DNA of 64,000 nt from Alcanivoracaceae bacterium (GCA_029212745.1 JARGOL010000003.1:1-64000); one strand, 5' to 3'. Positions 9,102 through 18,332 are shown, counted from the stretch's first letter. The notes: a model not told the origin generated them from the letters alone. Made by a program: numbers and translations.

Positions 9102-10091
9102 ATGCCAAATGTTGCAGTTTTCGCCATTGATGACATTCTTGCCACGGGTGTGACGGGCCCCCTGGAGGCCTTCAACATCGCCAATGTGCAGGCCGACGTG
9201 CTCGGCCTGCCGCCCGAGCAGCGATTTACCTGGACCGTGGTGTCCGTGGACGGCAAGCCCGTGCGCAGCTCCGCCGGGTTCATGCTCCCCGTGGCCGGCA
9301 ACTACAACCTCGCCAGCAACGCCGACATCATCATCATCCCCGGCTTCAATCACCGCAGCGGCCGGGATGTCAGCGACTTCGTCGCCAATGTGCCGGATGG
9401 CTACCTCGACTGGCTGCGCGCCCAGGCACGCCGTGACAGGGTGCTGTGCGGTATCTGCTCGGGCTCCTTCGTGCTCGCCGAGGCCGGGCTCCTTGATGGC
9501 TATCGCGCCACCACCAGCTGGTGGCTGACCAAGGCCTTCCGGCGCCGTTATCCGGCGGTGGACCTGCATCCGCGCGAGGTCGCCACCGAGGACGGCAACC
9601 GCTACTGCGGCGGCTCGGCCAGCTCCTGGATGCATGTCTGCCTGCGCCTGGTGCGCCGCTACATGAATGATGAGGTGGCCCAGGCCTGCGCCCGCATCCT
9701 GCTGGTGGATCCGGATGCCACCCAGGCGCCACTGCTGGACGCCGAGCACCTCACCGTCAACCGCGACGACGTGCTCGAGCGTGTCATCGAGCACATGCGC
9801 AGCCACCTGGACAGCGACCTGCCGGTGTCGGAACTGGCCCAGCTGGCGGCCATGAGCGAGCGCAACTTTGTCCGCCGTTTTCGCGACACTACCGGCATGC
9901 CCCCAGGGCACTACCTGCAACGCATGCGGCTGGACACCGCCAAACGCCTGCTGGCAGACACCGACGAACATCTGGAAGACATCGTTCACCGGGTCGGTTA
10001 CCGCGACGTCAGCTCGTTCCGGCGCCTGTTCAAGAAGGAGGTGGCGGTGTCACCGGCGCAGTACCGTCGCCGGTTCCGGCCCGGCCATTGA
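9102..10091 (+). CDS. GlxA-family transcriptional regulator (DJ-1/PfpI domain + AraC HTH)
   Basis: The 329-residue protein joins an N-terminal class I glutamine amidotransferase-like (DJ-1/PfpI) sensor domain (about 1-185) to a C-terminal AraC/XylS domain (about 220-325). The sensor has the nucleophile-elbow sequence GICSGSF and the TTSWW motif where many relatives have TTHW. The HTH carries LAQLAAMSERNFVRRF and the conserved signature VGYRDVSSFRRLFKKEVAVSPAQYRRRF. The family includes regulators of carnitine, choline and arginine catabolism; the ligand here cannot be told. The ATG at 9102 is preceded by a poor ribosome site. Repeats suited to autoregulation lie just upstream. Confidence 0.88.
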   Translation: MPNVAVFAIDDILATGVTGPLEAFNIANVQADVLGLPPEQRFTWTVVSVDGKPVRSSAGFMLPVAGNYNLASNADIIIIPGFNHRSGRDVSDFVANVPDGYLDWLRAQARRDRVLCGICSGSFVLAEAGLLDGYRATTSWWLTKAFRRRYPAVDLHPREVATEDGNRYCGGSASSWMHVCLRLVRRYMNDEVAQACARILLVDPDATQAPLLDAEHLTVNRDDVLERVIEHMRSHLDSDLPVSELAQLAAMSERNFVRRFRDTTGMPPGHYLQRMRLDTAKRLLADTDEHLEDIVHRVGYRDVSSFRRLFKKEVAVSPAQYRRRFRPGH

Positions 10092-10150
10092 TGTCATTCC
10101 GAACAGGCCAATTGCAGCCACCCCGTTTGCAGCCGGTGTCGCGACAGATA

Positions 10151-10172
10151 AGATAGCGAGCAACTACTATCT
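10151..10172. promoter_or_regulatory. Candidate operator: AGATAG-N10-CTATCT inverted repeat
   Basis: A 6-bp inverted repeat (AGATAG 10151-10156, CTATCT 10167-10172) lies 14 bp before the amidohydrolase start. It overlaps a weak -10 candidate TAAGAT (10149-10154), itself 16 bp after TTGCAG. The downstream operon ends with a TetR gene, so autorepression at this site is plausible. Confidence 0.45.
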
Positions 10173-10186
10173 AAGTGAGTTGATCC

Positions 10187-11932
10187 ATGCGCTACGATCT
10201 GATTATTGCCAACGGCCGCCTGTTTGATGGCACCGGCGGCGACTCCTTCATTGCCGACATCGCCATCAAGGACGGCAAGGTCGCCCGCATCAGCACCGAG
10301 GCCCTCGACGCCGAGGCGGAACAAACCATCGACGCCACCGGCAAGTGGGTGACGCCCGGCTTCATCGACCTGCACACCCACTACGATGCGGAAATGATCG
10401 TGGCACCATCGCTGGGCGAGTCGGTGCGCCATGGCGTCACCACCTGCTTCGTCGGCAGCTGCTCCATCAGCATGATCTTCTCCGAGCCGGAAGATGCGTC
10501 TGACATCTTTACCCGGGTGGAATCCATTCCCCGCGAACACGTGCTGCCGATCCTGCATGAGCGCAAGACCTGGCACGATGCACGCGGCTATGTGGATTTC
10601 CTCCGCCAGCAGCCGTTCGGCGCCAACATTGCCAGCTACGTGGGCCACTCCGACCTGCGCACCGCCGTGCTCGGTCTGGGCCGGGCCGTGGATGGCAAGA
10701 CCCGTCCCACGGCCGATGAGATGGCACGCATGGAACAGCTCCTGCAGGAGGGTATCGATGCCGGCCTGCTCGGCATGTCCAGCATGACCAACCCCTGGGA
10801 CAAGGTGGACGGTGACCGCTACCGCTCCAGTGCCCTGCCGTCCGTCTATGCCCACTGGCGCGAATACCGGCGCCTGCACCGCCTGCTGCGTCGCAACGGC
10901 GCCATCCTGCAGTCGGCGCCCAACCTCAACACCAAGATCAATGCGCTGTTCTTCCTGTTTACTTCCGCTGGCCTCTGGTTCCGGCGCACGCTGCGCACCA
11001 CCCTGATCACCCTGATGGACCCGAAAGCAGACCCGTGGCTGTCACGCCTGGCCGCGGCCGGTGCCAACTTTTTCAACCGGGTGTTTGGCGCCGACTTCCG
11101 CTGGCAGGCGCTGCCCAGCCCGTTCAAGGTCTACTCGGACGGCATCGACTTTATCGTTTTCGAGGAGTTTCCTGCCGGGGAAATGGCCCTGCATTTGCAG
11201 GAAGACCTGCAACGCAATGAGCTGTTCAGTGCCCCCAGTTACCGCGAGCAATTCAAGAAGGATTATCGCAAACGCTTCGGCGGCCGCGTCTGGCACCGGG
11301 ACTTCGGCGATGCCTGGGTGGTGGAATGCCCGGATGACAGCGTGGTGGGCAAGTCCATCTCGCAGATTGCTTCCGAGCGCGGCGAGCATGAGGTGGACAC
11401 CTTCCTTGACCTGATCATCGACTACGGGCGCAAGCTGCGCTGGCGCACCGTGATCGCCAATCACCGCCAGGACGTGGTGCGCCGCAACGTCAATGAACCC
11501 TGCGCACTGATCGGTTTTTCCGATGCCGGCGCTCACCTGCGCAACATGGCGTTCTACAACTTCCCGCTGCACATGCTGCAGATGTCCCTCACCGCTGACC
11601 CGGCCCTGACACCGGAGCGCGCTGTCTGGCGCTGCACCGGGGAGATTGCCGAATGGTTCAATATTGACGCCGGCACCATCGCCGAGGGCAAACGCGCGGA
11701 TATCACCCTGATCGACCCGCAGGCACTCGAGCAGGCTGACCTGGAGGCCTACGCGGAAGCACCGTTCGAGGAGCTCGGTGGATTGATGCGGGTGGTCAAC
11801 CGCAATGACGATGTGGTGCTGGCCACCATCATCAATGGCCGGGTGGCCTGGGACGGCAAGGCGTTCCATCCGGACCTCGGACGCAAGCAAGGGTTCGGCA
11901 CCTTCCTGCCGCGCGGCGGCGCCCGCGCATGA
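10187..11932 (+). CDS. Metal-dependent amidohydrolase, N-acyl-D-amino-acid deacylase family
   Basis: This 581-residue TIM-barrel hydrolase resembles D-aminoacylase and dihydroorotase-like enzymes that remove acyl groups from N-acyl amino acids. Family signs are the opening YDLIIANGRLFDGTG, the metal motif GFIDLHTHYDAE (about 63-74), a VGSC cysteine near 98 (the bridging-cysteine position of D-aminoacylases), GFSDAGAH near 446 and the closing ATIINGRVAWDG. It is longer than classical D-aminoacylases (about 480). The insertion around residues 220-330 contains the hydrophobic patch ALFFLFTSAGLWF. It overlaps the downstream TetR gene by 4 bp, so the two form an operon. The true substrate is unknown. 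Confidence 0.85.
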   Translation: MRYDLIIANGRLFDGTGGDSFIADIAIKDGKVARISTEALDAEAEQTIDATGKWVTPGFIDLHTHYDAEMIVAPSLGESVRHGVTTCFVGSCSISMIFSEPEDASDIFTRVESIPREHVLPILHERKTWHDARGYVDFLRQQPFGANIASYVGHSDLRTAVLGLGRAVDGKTRPTADEMARMEQLLQEGIDAGLLGMSSMTNPWDKVDGDRYRSSALPSVYAHWREYRRLHRLLRRNGAILQSAPNLNTKINALFFLFTSAGLWFRRTLRTTLITLMDPKADPWLSRLAAAGANFFNRVFGADFRWQALPSPFKVYSDGIDFIVFEEFPAGEMALHLQEDLQRNELFSAPSYREQFKKDYRKRFGGRVWHRDFGDAWVVECPDDSVVGKSISQIASERGEHEVDTFLDLIIDYGRKLRWRTVIANHRQDVVRRNVNEPCALIGFSDAGAHLRNMAFYNFPLHMLQMSLTADPALTPERAVWRCTGEIAEWFNIDAGTIAEGKRADITLIDPQALEQADLEAYAEAPFEELGGLMRVVNRNDDVVLATIINGRVAWDGKAFHPDLGRKQGFGTFLPRGGARA

Positions 11933-12582
11933 GCGCCCGGGCTACAGACTCCGGCGTGCGCCGTTCACAGGCGCAGCGCCGGGCCCTGACCATTGAGCGA
12001 CTCACCAATGCGGTTGTGCATTGCCTGGTGACTCTCGGCTACAGCGGCACCACCACCGCCGCCATCGCCCAGCAGGCCGGCTTGTCCCAGGGTGCCATCT
12101 TTCGCCACTTTGACAGTCGCCAGGCCCTGCTGGTGGCCACCATGGAGGTGATTGCCGACCGCTTCATTGCCCGCTACCGGGACACTGTCGCCCGTATTCG
12201 TGCAAGCGGCGCGGATGACATCAGCGTGGCGGTGCTGGCCCTGCGTGACGTGACACGTTCGCACGACCAGGTGGCCTGGTTCGAGGTGCAGCAGGCTGCG
12301 CGCACGGATGATGCGCTGCGGGCAGGGTTTCGCCCGGTATTCCTGCGCAACCAGAAGGAAAACATGGACCTGGCACGGCAACTGTTCCCGGATACGCTGG
12401 CAACGCTGCCCTTTTTTGAAGACCTGGTGCACATGCTGATCCAGGTGTTCCACGGGCAGACACTGGACGCCCACATCGACGACAGCGGCCAGCGCGACCA
12501 GCGTGTGCTGGACACCCTGCTGGTGCTCGGCAGGGTTGCGTTACCCGGTCTCGCCGGGGCGTGGGAGGATCAACGCCACTGA
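11929..12582 (+). CDS. TetR-family transcriptional regulator
   Basis: This is a 217-residue TetR-type regulator. The N-terminal HTH region (about 22-68) contains GYSGTTTAAIAQQAGLSQGA and then FRHFDSRQALL, a typical recognition helix. The C-terminal ligand domain has no diagnostic motif. Its ATG overlaps the amidohydrolase stop by 4 bp (ATGA), so the two are translationally coupled and the regulator probably controls the hydrolase. The inverted repeat at 10151-10172 is a candidate target. About 120 bp without visible features separate it from orn. Confidence 0.85.
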   Translation: MSARATDSGVRRSQAQRRALTIERLTNAVVHCLVTLGYSGTTTAAIAQQAGLSQGAIFRHFDSRQALLVATMEVIADRFIARYRDTVARIRASGADDISVAVLALRDVTRSHDQVAWFEVQQAARTDDALRAGFRPVFLRNQKENMDLARQLFPDTLATLPFFEDLVHMLIQVFHGQTLDAHIDDSGQRDQRVLDTLLVLGRVALPGLAGAWEDQRH

Positions 12583-12706
12583 TGCACCGCCGCGATCACG
12601 GCACGGCGAGGGATTCACTATCCCGACAAGCCCAGCCGGGCGGCGGCCATCAATCCGCCACGCGGCGCCTGGACATGGACTGATACCTGATCCTGTCCCG
12701 TATCAA

Positions 12707-13264
12707 TCAGACATCCAGCAGTGTTGAGCGGTAGTGCTCCAGCTCACGGATGGAGTCGCGGATATCGTCCAGCGCCAGGTGCTTGCCTTCCTTGCGCACG
12801 CCTTCGAGGGCTTCCGGCTTCCAGCGCCGGGCCAGTTCCTTCAGCGTGGAGACATCCAGATTGCGGTAATGAAAGTAACCTTCCAGGCGCGGCATGGTGC
12901 GCCACAGGAAGCGCCGGTCCTGGCATATGGAATTGCCGCACATGGGTGACATGCCACGGTCCACATACTGCTCGAGGAATGCGATGGTCTCTTCTTCGGC
13001 CTGCTTCTCGTCATGGCCGCTGGCCCGGACCCGCTCCACCAGACCCGACCCGGTATGCTGCGTGGTATTCCACTCGTCCATGCCGGCCAGCAACTCATCG
13101 CTCTGGTGCACGGCGATCACCGGCCCCTCCGCCAATACGTTCAGATCCTTGTCGGTGACGATGGTGGCGATCTCGATGATGCGGTCGGTGTCCGGATTGA
13201 GGCCGGTCATTTCCAGGTCAATCCAGATCAGGTTGTCACGACGATTGTCAGTGGCCTTGCTCAT
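12707..13264 (-). CDS. orn: Oligoribonuclease
   Basis: Orn is the DEDDh 3'-5' exonuclease that finishes RNA decay by hydrolysing di- and short oligonucleotides, and in c-di-GMP users it also clears pGpG. The 185-residue length matches the family. Motifs are WIDLEMTGL (Exo I, about 14-22), the middle aspartate region [24 protein letters not shown], and the [14 protein letters not shown] end (Exo III). The start overlaps the upstream SDR stop by 4 bp (ATGA). In Pseudomonas orn also neighbours rsgA. Confidence 0.97.
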   Translation of the reverse strand: MSKATDNRRDNLIWIDLEMTGLNPDTDRIIEIATIVTDKDLNVLAEGPVIAVHQSDELLAGMDEWNTTQHTGSGLVERVRASGHDEKQAEEETIAFLEQYVDRGMSPMCGNSICQDRRFLWRTMPRLEGYFHYRNLDVSTLKELARRWKPEALEGVRKEGKHLALDDIRDSIRELEHYRSTLLDV

Positions 13265-14115
13265 AAGTGTGCTCCTGTGAGCTCCTCTGACAGGCGCCAG
13301 AGCTGCTCTGCCGCCTTGTCATCAAGGGCGTGTTTTGCCGGCTGTTTTTCCTGGCAACGGTAGAAATACTTGCCGGTGGCCTTGCCGCCGGTCTCGCCAC
13401 TGGCCAGGTAGATGGTGGTGCGCGCGCCTTCTTCTGCACTGATCAGGAACAACCGCAGGACGCGACTGAAAGCCCGCTCCCACCAGTGTTTTTCCGGCCA
13501 GATACTGGTGGAAACAGCGCCCGGGTGAAGGCAGTTCACCTTGATGTTGTCACCTGCTACGCGCTTGGCCAGCGCCCGCGTGAAAAGAATGTTGCAGAGT
13601 TTCGACTGGGCGTAGGCCTTCAGAACCCAGTAACCCCGGTGCAACTGCAGATCCTGCCAGTGCATGCGCCCGATACGGTGGGCATCCGATGCCACATTGA
13701 TCACCCGTCCACGCGCCGCTTTCAGGCTGGGCACCAGCGCCACGGTAAGCAGGAACGGACCGAGGTGATTGGTGGCAAACGTCTTTTCGAAGCCATCCAC
13801 CGTGGTTTCCCGCGTCATATTGGCGATGCCGGCGTTGTTCACCAGCACATCCAGGCGCGGGCACATGTCGCGAAGCTGGCGGGCACACTCGCGCACGGCA
13901 TCAAGGCTGGCCAGGTCCAGGGGCACGAAGGCAAGGTCTGCCTGCGGGTATGCGCGGCGGATATCCTGCATGGCGGCTTCTGCGGCCTGGCGACGGCGGC
14001 AGGCCAGTATGACCCGCGCACCCATGCCAGCCAGCGCCGTGGCCGCCACTTTGCCTATGCCGCTGTTGGCGCCGGTAATCACGACCACTTTGCCTTTCAT
14101 GGCGTCTGCGCTCAT
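13261..14115 (-). CDS. Short-chain dehydrogenase/reductase (retinol dehydrogenase-like)
   Basis: This 284-residue classical SDR is of the retinol/protochlorophyllide-reductase type. The Rossmann cofactor motif TGANSGIG lies at 14-21 and the CRR after the second strand suggests NADP preference. NNAG is followed by the NVASDAH active-site serine and YAQSK as the Tyr/Lys pair. The C-terminal third holds the YLASG and GKYFYRC segments often seen in bacterial RDH-like enzymes. It overlaps orn by 4 bp, and 158 bp separate it from the divergent rsgA start. The substrate is unknown; a lipid or hydrophobic alcohol is only a guess from family. Confidence 0.85.
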   Translation of the reverse strand: MSADAMKGKVVVITGANSGIGKVAATALAGMGARVILACRRRQAAEAAMQDIRRAYPQADLAFVPLDLASLDAVRECARQLRDMCPRLDVLVNNAGIANMTRETTVDGFEKTFATNHLGPFLLTVALVPSLKAARGRVINVASDAHRIGRMHWQDLQLHRGYWVLKAYAQSKLCNILFTRALAKRVAGDNIKVNCLHPGAVSTSIWPEKHWWERAFSRVLRLFLISAEEGARTTIYLASGETGGKATGKYFYRCQEKQPAKHALDDKAAEQLWRLSEELTGAHL

Positions 14116-14273
14116 GGTGAAGCCTCCTGTTCTGTCACGGGCAGGCGGGGCGCGCCGGAATTGATGGTGTTCCTTTATAGCATGGCCGCCCGGTCTCTTG
14201 GATAATGAAGCCTACAGGGATGGCGCCGGGTATCAACCGGCACCGCCACCGACTCATCCGATCACAGGCACCC

Positions 14274-15320
14274 ATGGCCAAACGGAAACTGTCGCGGCGC
14301 CAGAAATGGCGTATCGAGAAAATTCAGCAGGAACGTCTCGCCCGTGCAGAACGCAAGGCAGAACGGGACACGGCGGGCATGCACCTGGGCCCCGCGGACC
14401 ACGGCCGCGTGGTCACCCACTTTGGCCAGCAGGTGATTGTCGAAAACGACCGCCAGGAACGGTTTCGCTGTCACTTCCGCGCCAACCTGGCACAACTGGT
14501 GGTCGGCGACCGGGTCATCTACCAGCTGCCGGAAGACCGCAGCAACGACGACGGCCTTGGCGTCATCACGGCGATGGAACCGCGCCACAGTGTGCTGGAG
14601 CGGCCGGACCCGTACGGCAAGCTCAAGCCCGTGGCTGCCAACGTGGATCTCATGGTGATTACGGTCGCCCCCTTGCCGGCACCGTCGTCGATACTGATTG
14701 ACCGCTACCTGGTGGCAGCCGAGCTGTCCGGCATCGAGCCACTGTTACTGCTCAACAAGGCCGACCTGCTGGACGCCGATGACCGCGACATCATCGATGA
14801 ACTGGAAGCCCTGTACCGGACGCTGGGATACGGTTTCCTGGAGGCCTCCGCCACGCGCGCCGATGGCCTGGCCGACCTGCGCAAGGCCCTGGCCGGCAAG
14901 ACATGTGTGCTGGTGGGGCAGTCAGGGGTCGGCAAGTCGTCCATCATCAATGCCCTGCTGCCTGACGCTGACCTTGAAGTGGGTGACATCTCCAGCACCA
15001 GCGGGCTTGGCCAGCACACCACAGTCACAGCACGGCTTTTCCACCTGCCTGAGGGCGGCGACCTGATCGACTCGCCCGGGATCCGCGAGTTTGGCCTTTG
15101 GCACATCAGCGAGCAGCAGCTGCTGAGCGGCTACCGTGAGCTGGCCGAGCTTGCCACCCGCTGCCGGTTCCGCAACTGCAGCCACCACCAGGAGCCGGGC
15201 TGTGCCCTGCAGGCCGCTGCCGATGAAGGCCTGATCGCAGGCGAGCGACTGGATAATTTCTATGCCATCGCCGCGTCGCTGGAAGAAGAGGACCGCCGCG
15301 AGCGCTACCAGTCCGATTGA
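14274..15320 (+). CDS. rsgA: Small-subunit ribosome biogenesis GTPase RsgA
   Basis: RsgA is a circularly permuted GTPase that checks late 30S assembly. The 348-residue protein starts MAKRKLSRRQKWRIEKIQ, a basic tail, followed by an OB fold. GTPase motifs are in permuted order: NKAD (G4), GQSGVGKSS (G1), then DSPGIREF (G3). The C-terminal zinc knuckle is visible as C-X-F-R-N-C-S-H-H with a later C (CRFRNCSHHQEPGC). The ATG at 14274 was chosen over an in-frame start 69 bp upstream because family homology begins there. It is divergent from the SDR gene. Confidence 0.96.
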   Translation: MAKRKLSRRQKWRIEKIQQERLARAERKAERDTAGMHLGPADHGRVVTHFGQQVIVENDRQERFRCHFRANLAQLVVGDRVIYQLPEDRSNDDGLGVITAMEPRHSVLERPDPYGKLKPVAANVDLMVITVAPLPAPSSILIDRYLVAAELSGIEPLLLLNKADLLDADDRDIIDELEALYRTLGYGFLEASATRADGLADLRKALAGKTCVLVGQSGVGKSSIINALLPDADLEVGDISSTSGLGQHTTVTARLFHLPEGGDLIDSPGIREFGLWHISEQQLLSGYRELAELATRCRFRNCSHHQEPGCALQAAADEGLIAGERLDNFYAIAASLEEEDRRERYQSD

Positions 15321-15410
15321 GGCCCACTGCAAACAGGGCCTGTGGTGCTTTACACTAGCGGCTGGACGATTCGCGGTGCCGCCGCACAATCACATGACCG
15401 GGAAGACCTG

Positions 15411-16232
15411 ATGACTGCCAACTTGCCGCTGCTGCTTGAGCCGGAAGTGCTCGCCGGACGATTGGGCGAAACCAACCTGATGGTCATCGACCTGAGCAAG
15501 GAACAGGTGTACCAGCAGGCCCATGTGCCCGGCGCTATCCACCTGGACTTCAAGGCCCTGCAGGCGGGCGAACCGCCGGCACCGGGGCTGCTGCCTGACC
15601 GAGAGTCTCTGGAGGCACTGTTCTCCAGCCTTGGCCTGACCCCCGACACCCACGTGGTGGCCTGCGATGACGAGGGTGGCGGCTGGGCCGGTCGCCTGCT
15701 GTGGGTGCTGGAGTGCATCGGCCATCGCCATTACTCCTACCTCAACGGCGGCATTCATGCCTGGCTGGCCGAAGGACTGCCCACCGAGGCGCGCGCCAAC
15801 GAGCCCACACCGGGCAGCTACAGCATCGATGCCGGACCCTGCGATGCGCAGGTGGACCTGGAATATGTGCTCCAGCACCTGGATGACGACAACGTGGTGA
15901 TCTGGGATGCGCGCTCGGAGGAAGAGTATTCCGGCGTCCGTGCATTCGCACCGAAGGCGGGGCACATCCCCGGTGCGGTTCACTATGAGTGGACCGAAGC
16001 CATGGACAAGAGCCGCCACCTGCGCGTACGCGATCTCGAGCAGGTGCGCGAGGAACTTCGCCAGCGTGGTATTACCGAGGACAAGGAAATCATCACCCAT
16101 TGCCAGACCCATCACCGCTCCAGCTTCACCTGGCTGGTGGGCCGCCTGCTCGGACTGGATATCAAGGCATACCCGGGCAGCTGGTCAGAATGGGGTCATC
16201 ATCCGGACACGCCGGTTGAACGACCTGAATAA
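15411..16232 (+). CDS. rhdA: Tandem-domain sulfurtransferase (rhodanese RhdA type)
   Basis: This 273-residue protein has two rhodanese domains. The first (about 1-135) is inactive and lacks the catalytic cysteine loop. The second (about 140-273) carries the active-site loop CQTHHRS followed by SFTWLVGRLLG, the loop style of Azotobacter vinelandii RhdA, and ends in the AYPGSWSEWG signature. It transfers sulfane sulfur from thiosulfate or similar donors to thiophiles. The start MTANLPLLLEPEVL lies 90 bp after rsgA. The psd gene follows at 24 bp, the order I recall for Pseudomonas. Confidence 0.93.
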   Translation: MTANLPLLLEPEVLAGRLGETNLMVIDLSKEQVYQQAHVPGAIHLDFKALQAGEPPAPGLLPDRESLEALFSSLGLTPDTHVVACDDEGGGWAGRLLWVLECIGHRHYSYLNGGIHAWLAEGLPTEARANEPTPGSYSIDAGPCDAQVDLEYVLQHLDDDNVVIWDARSEEEYSGVRAFAPKAGHIPGAVHYEWTEAMDKSRHLRVRDLEQVREELRQRGITEDKEIITHCQTHHRSSFTWLVGRLLGLDIKAYPGSWSEWGHHPDTPVERPE

Positions 16233-16256
16233 TCAACGTTACAGGACAGCCACCCC

Positions 16257-17132
16257 GTGAACCCCTTCTTCGAGAAAGCTTTCGCCGTGCTGCAGTACGT
16301 GCTGCCCCATCATTTGCTGTCACGCCTGGTGGGCTACCTGGCCCGCAGCCGGACACCCTGGATCAAGAGCACCTTCATCCAGGTGTTCATGAAACGGTTC
16401 GATATCAACCTGTCAGAAGCGGAAATCGAACAGCCGGAGCGTTTCGACAATTTCAATGCGTTCTTTACCCGCGCCCTGAAAGACGGTGCCCGCCCGATTG
16501 CAGCAGAAGCTGATGCCATTGCCAGCCCGGCCGATGGCGCCGTCAGCCAGCTGGGCCCGATCCGGGGTGCTGACGTGCTGCAGGCCAAGGGTCATTATTT
16601 CTCGCTCTACGAACTCCTCGGTGGTGACGGCGAGCTCACCAGCACATTCAGCAACGGCAGCTTCTGCACCATCTACCTGTCACCCAGTGATTACCACCGT
16701 GTGCATATGCCATACACCGGCACATTGCGGGAAATGATCTACGTGCCGGGACGCCTGTTCTCGGTCAACCAGGCCACCACGCGCAATGTGCCGGACCTGT
16801 TTGCCCGCAACGAACGTGCCGTGTGCATCTTCGACACCGATGCCGGACCGATGGCGGTCATCCTGGTGGGCGCCATGATTGTTGCCGGGATCGAAACCGT
16901 TTTTTCCGGGCAGGTCACACCGACGCCGAGGCAAGTGCAGCGCCAGCGCTATGACAGGAATGCGCCGGTGACACTGGAGAAAGGTGACGAGCTGGGCCGC
17001 TTCCTGCTGGGCTCCACCGTGATCATGCTGTTCCCTGAAAACAGCGCCGGTTTCAGCAGCGCCCTGTCTGAAGACAGCCCGGTACGCATGGGGGAAAACC
17101 TGGGGCACTTCAGGGCGCCGGAGGCGTCGTAA
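16257..17132 (+). CDS. psd: Phosphatidylserine decarboxylase proenzyme
   Basis: Psd makes phosphatidylethanolamine from phosphatidylserine in the inner membrane. The 291-residue proenzyme carries the self-cleavage site LGST (RFLLGSTVIMLF, about 251-262), whose serine becomes the pyruvoyl group of the small alpha subunit. SPSDYHRVHMP and VLVGAMIVAGIETV-type stretches fit the family. It begins with GTG at 16257, 24 bp after rhdA. An 18-bp tandem repeat starts 3 bp after its stop codon. Confidence 0.96.
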   Translation: MNPFFEKAFAVLQYVLPHHLLSRLVGYLARSRTPWIKSTFIQVFMKRFDINLSEAEIEQPERFDNFNAFFTRALKDGARPIAAEADAIASPADGAVSQLGPIRGADVLQAKGHYFSLYELLGGDGELTSTFSNGSFCTIYLSPSDYHRVHMPYTGTLREMIYVPGRLFSVNQATTRNVPDLFARNERAVCIFDTDAGPMAVILVGAMIVAGIETVFSGQVTPTPRQVQRQRYDRNAPVTLEKGDELGRFLLGSTVIMLFPENSAGFSSALSEDSPVRMGENLGHFRAPEAS

Positions 17133-17134
17133 CA

Positions 17135-17176
17135 AGGCCGTTGAGACTGTTCAGGCCGTTGAGACTGTTCAGGCCG
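17135..17176. repeat. Tandem 18-bp direct repeat, 2.3 copies
   Basis: AGGCCGTTGAGACTGTTC occurs at 17135-17152 and again, identically, at 17153-17170, with a partial third copy AGGCCG at 17171-17176. The repeat spans the convergent gap after psd and runs into the stop codon of the minus-strand gene ending at 17169. Confidence 0.85.
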
Positions 17177-18332
17177 GCGAGGCTGCGCCAAGCTTGCGGG
17201 CCTGCTCACTCACCAGTCGCTGGTAACGCTGGGCCAGTTGCTCGATGGGCTGAACACGCAGCTCATGACCGACAGCGGTTATCACCAGGCACCGTTCCGG
17301 CTTGAACAGTACCCGGGCGTCCAGTTCGAGGCTGACCAGCTCCTGTTCCGGCACATGCACACGCCCCGGCAGACCGGCACTGCACAGCGCCCAACTGGTG
17401 TCCTGGTTGCCCATGCCTGTAACCAGCTGCTTGAACTCCAGCGGTGTCTTGTCGTGATTCTTGCGGTGATCACTGTATTCCCGCACCAACTGTCGCAACA
17501 GCATGCCGGCACACAGCGCCTGGAAACAGGCATCCGACCGTGACCCGGCCGAGAACTCCAGTGCCGCCTGCTCGCCTAGCGGGCTGACCACGCGGGCGCC
17601 GTAAACACTGGCTACCTGCTGCAACCGCTGCTGGTAGCCGGCCAGCATTTCAGTCATCAGTGCGTCCGTAAAACGTTCCCGGTAGCGGTCAAAATTGACA
17701 ATACTGATGCGCAGCCATGCTTTTGCCCCGCCCGATGCAGCACTGCCCATGCTCAGTACCGGCAGGATATCTGCTTCCATATCCTGCTCATCAGTCTCGT
17801 CGTCCGTGGCGGCATCCCTGGCTTCAAGACGCCGCTGAACCAGCGACACCAGCACCCGCAACGCCAGCAAACACAGAGTGATCAGGACAAAACGCGTTTC
17901 CAGGCGTTCGGCGACCAGGCGCACATCGCTGGCAGGCCAGATGCGCACTTCACCTGCCAGCACGTCTTCGTCGATACGGATACCCCGGCTCACCGGTTGC
18001 ATGTCGGGTGCTTCATCGCCGGCGCGGGCGAGGACATCGCCGGCCGCACTGACGATCTCCACCCGGGAGACCGGCTTCAGGTTAACGGTGTGCGTCGCGA
18101 TGACATTGAGGCTGACCAGGTTGGACGTCACCAGGTATTCGCTGGCACTGTTGGCCACTTGCTGGGCCAACGCCTCGTTGCTCTGGCGTTGGGTATGCTC
18201 CAGCGTCACGCTGACGTTTTCGAGAAAGTACATGCCGATGATCAGGGCGGTGGCAATCATCAGGCTGAGGTCGGTCAGCAGCCGCTTCTCACGCAGCATC
18301 AATGCCCGCCACCGGTTGGTCTGCCCGGTCAT
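17169..18332 (-). CDS. AhpA/YtjB (Smp)-like inner-membrane protein
   Basis: This is a conserved membrane protein of 387 residues. The topology is a short N-terminal tail, a transmembrane helix (about 18-38, LSLMIATALIIGMYFL), a periplasmic domain of about 110 residues with VSRVEIVSAAGDVLARAG, a second helix (about 154-175) and a long cytoplasmic part of about 210 residues. E. coli ytjB/smp has the same two-helix layout and also sits divergently beside serB, but is only about 214 residues long, so the C-terminal extension is the difference. AGGAG precedes the ATG at 18332. The function is unknown. Confidence 0.7.
   Translation of the reverse strand: MTGQTNRWRALMLREKRLLTDLSLMIATALIIGMYFLENVSVTLEHTQRQSNEALAQQVANSASEYLVTSNLVSLNVIATHTVNLKPVSRVEIVSAAGDVLARAGDEAPDMQPVSRGIRIDEDVLAGEVRIWPASDVRLVAERLETRFVLITLCLLALRVLVSLVQRRLEARDAATDDETDEQDMEADILPVLSMGSAASGGAKAWLRISIVNFDRYRERFTDALMTEMLAGYQQRLQQVASVYGARVVSPLGEQAALEFSAGSRSDACFQALCAGMLLRQLVREYSDHRKNHDKTPLEFKQLVTGMGNQDTSWALCSAGLPGRVHVPEQELVSLELDARVLFKPERCLVITAVGHELRVQPIEQLAQRYQRLVSEQARKLGAASPA

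Noticed and set aside
9045-9989. 314-codon minus-strand frame opposite the AraC-type regulator
   Set aside because: Its front is translated from the repeat-rich regulatory region and the body is a shadow of the GlxA/AraC gene.
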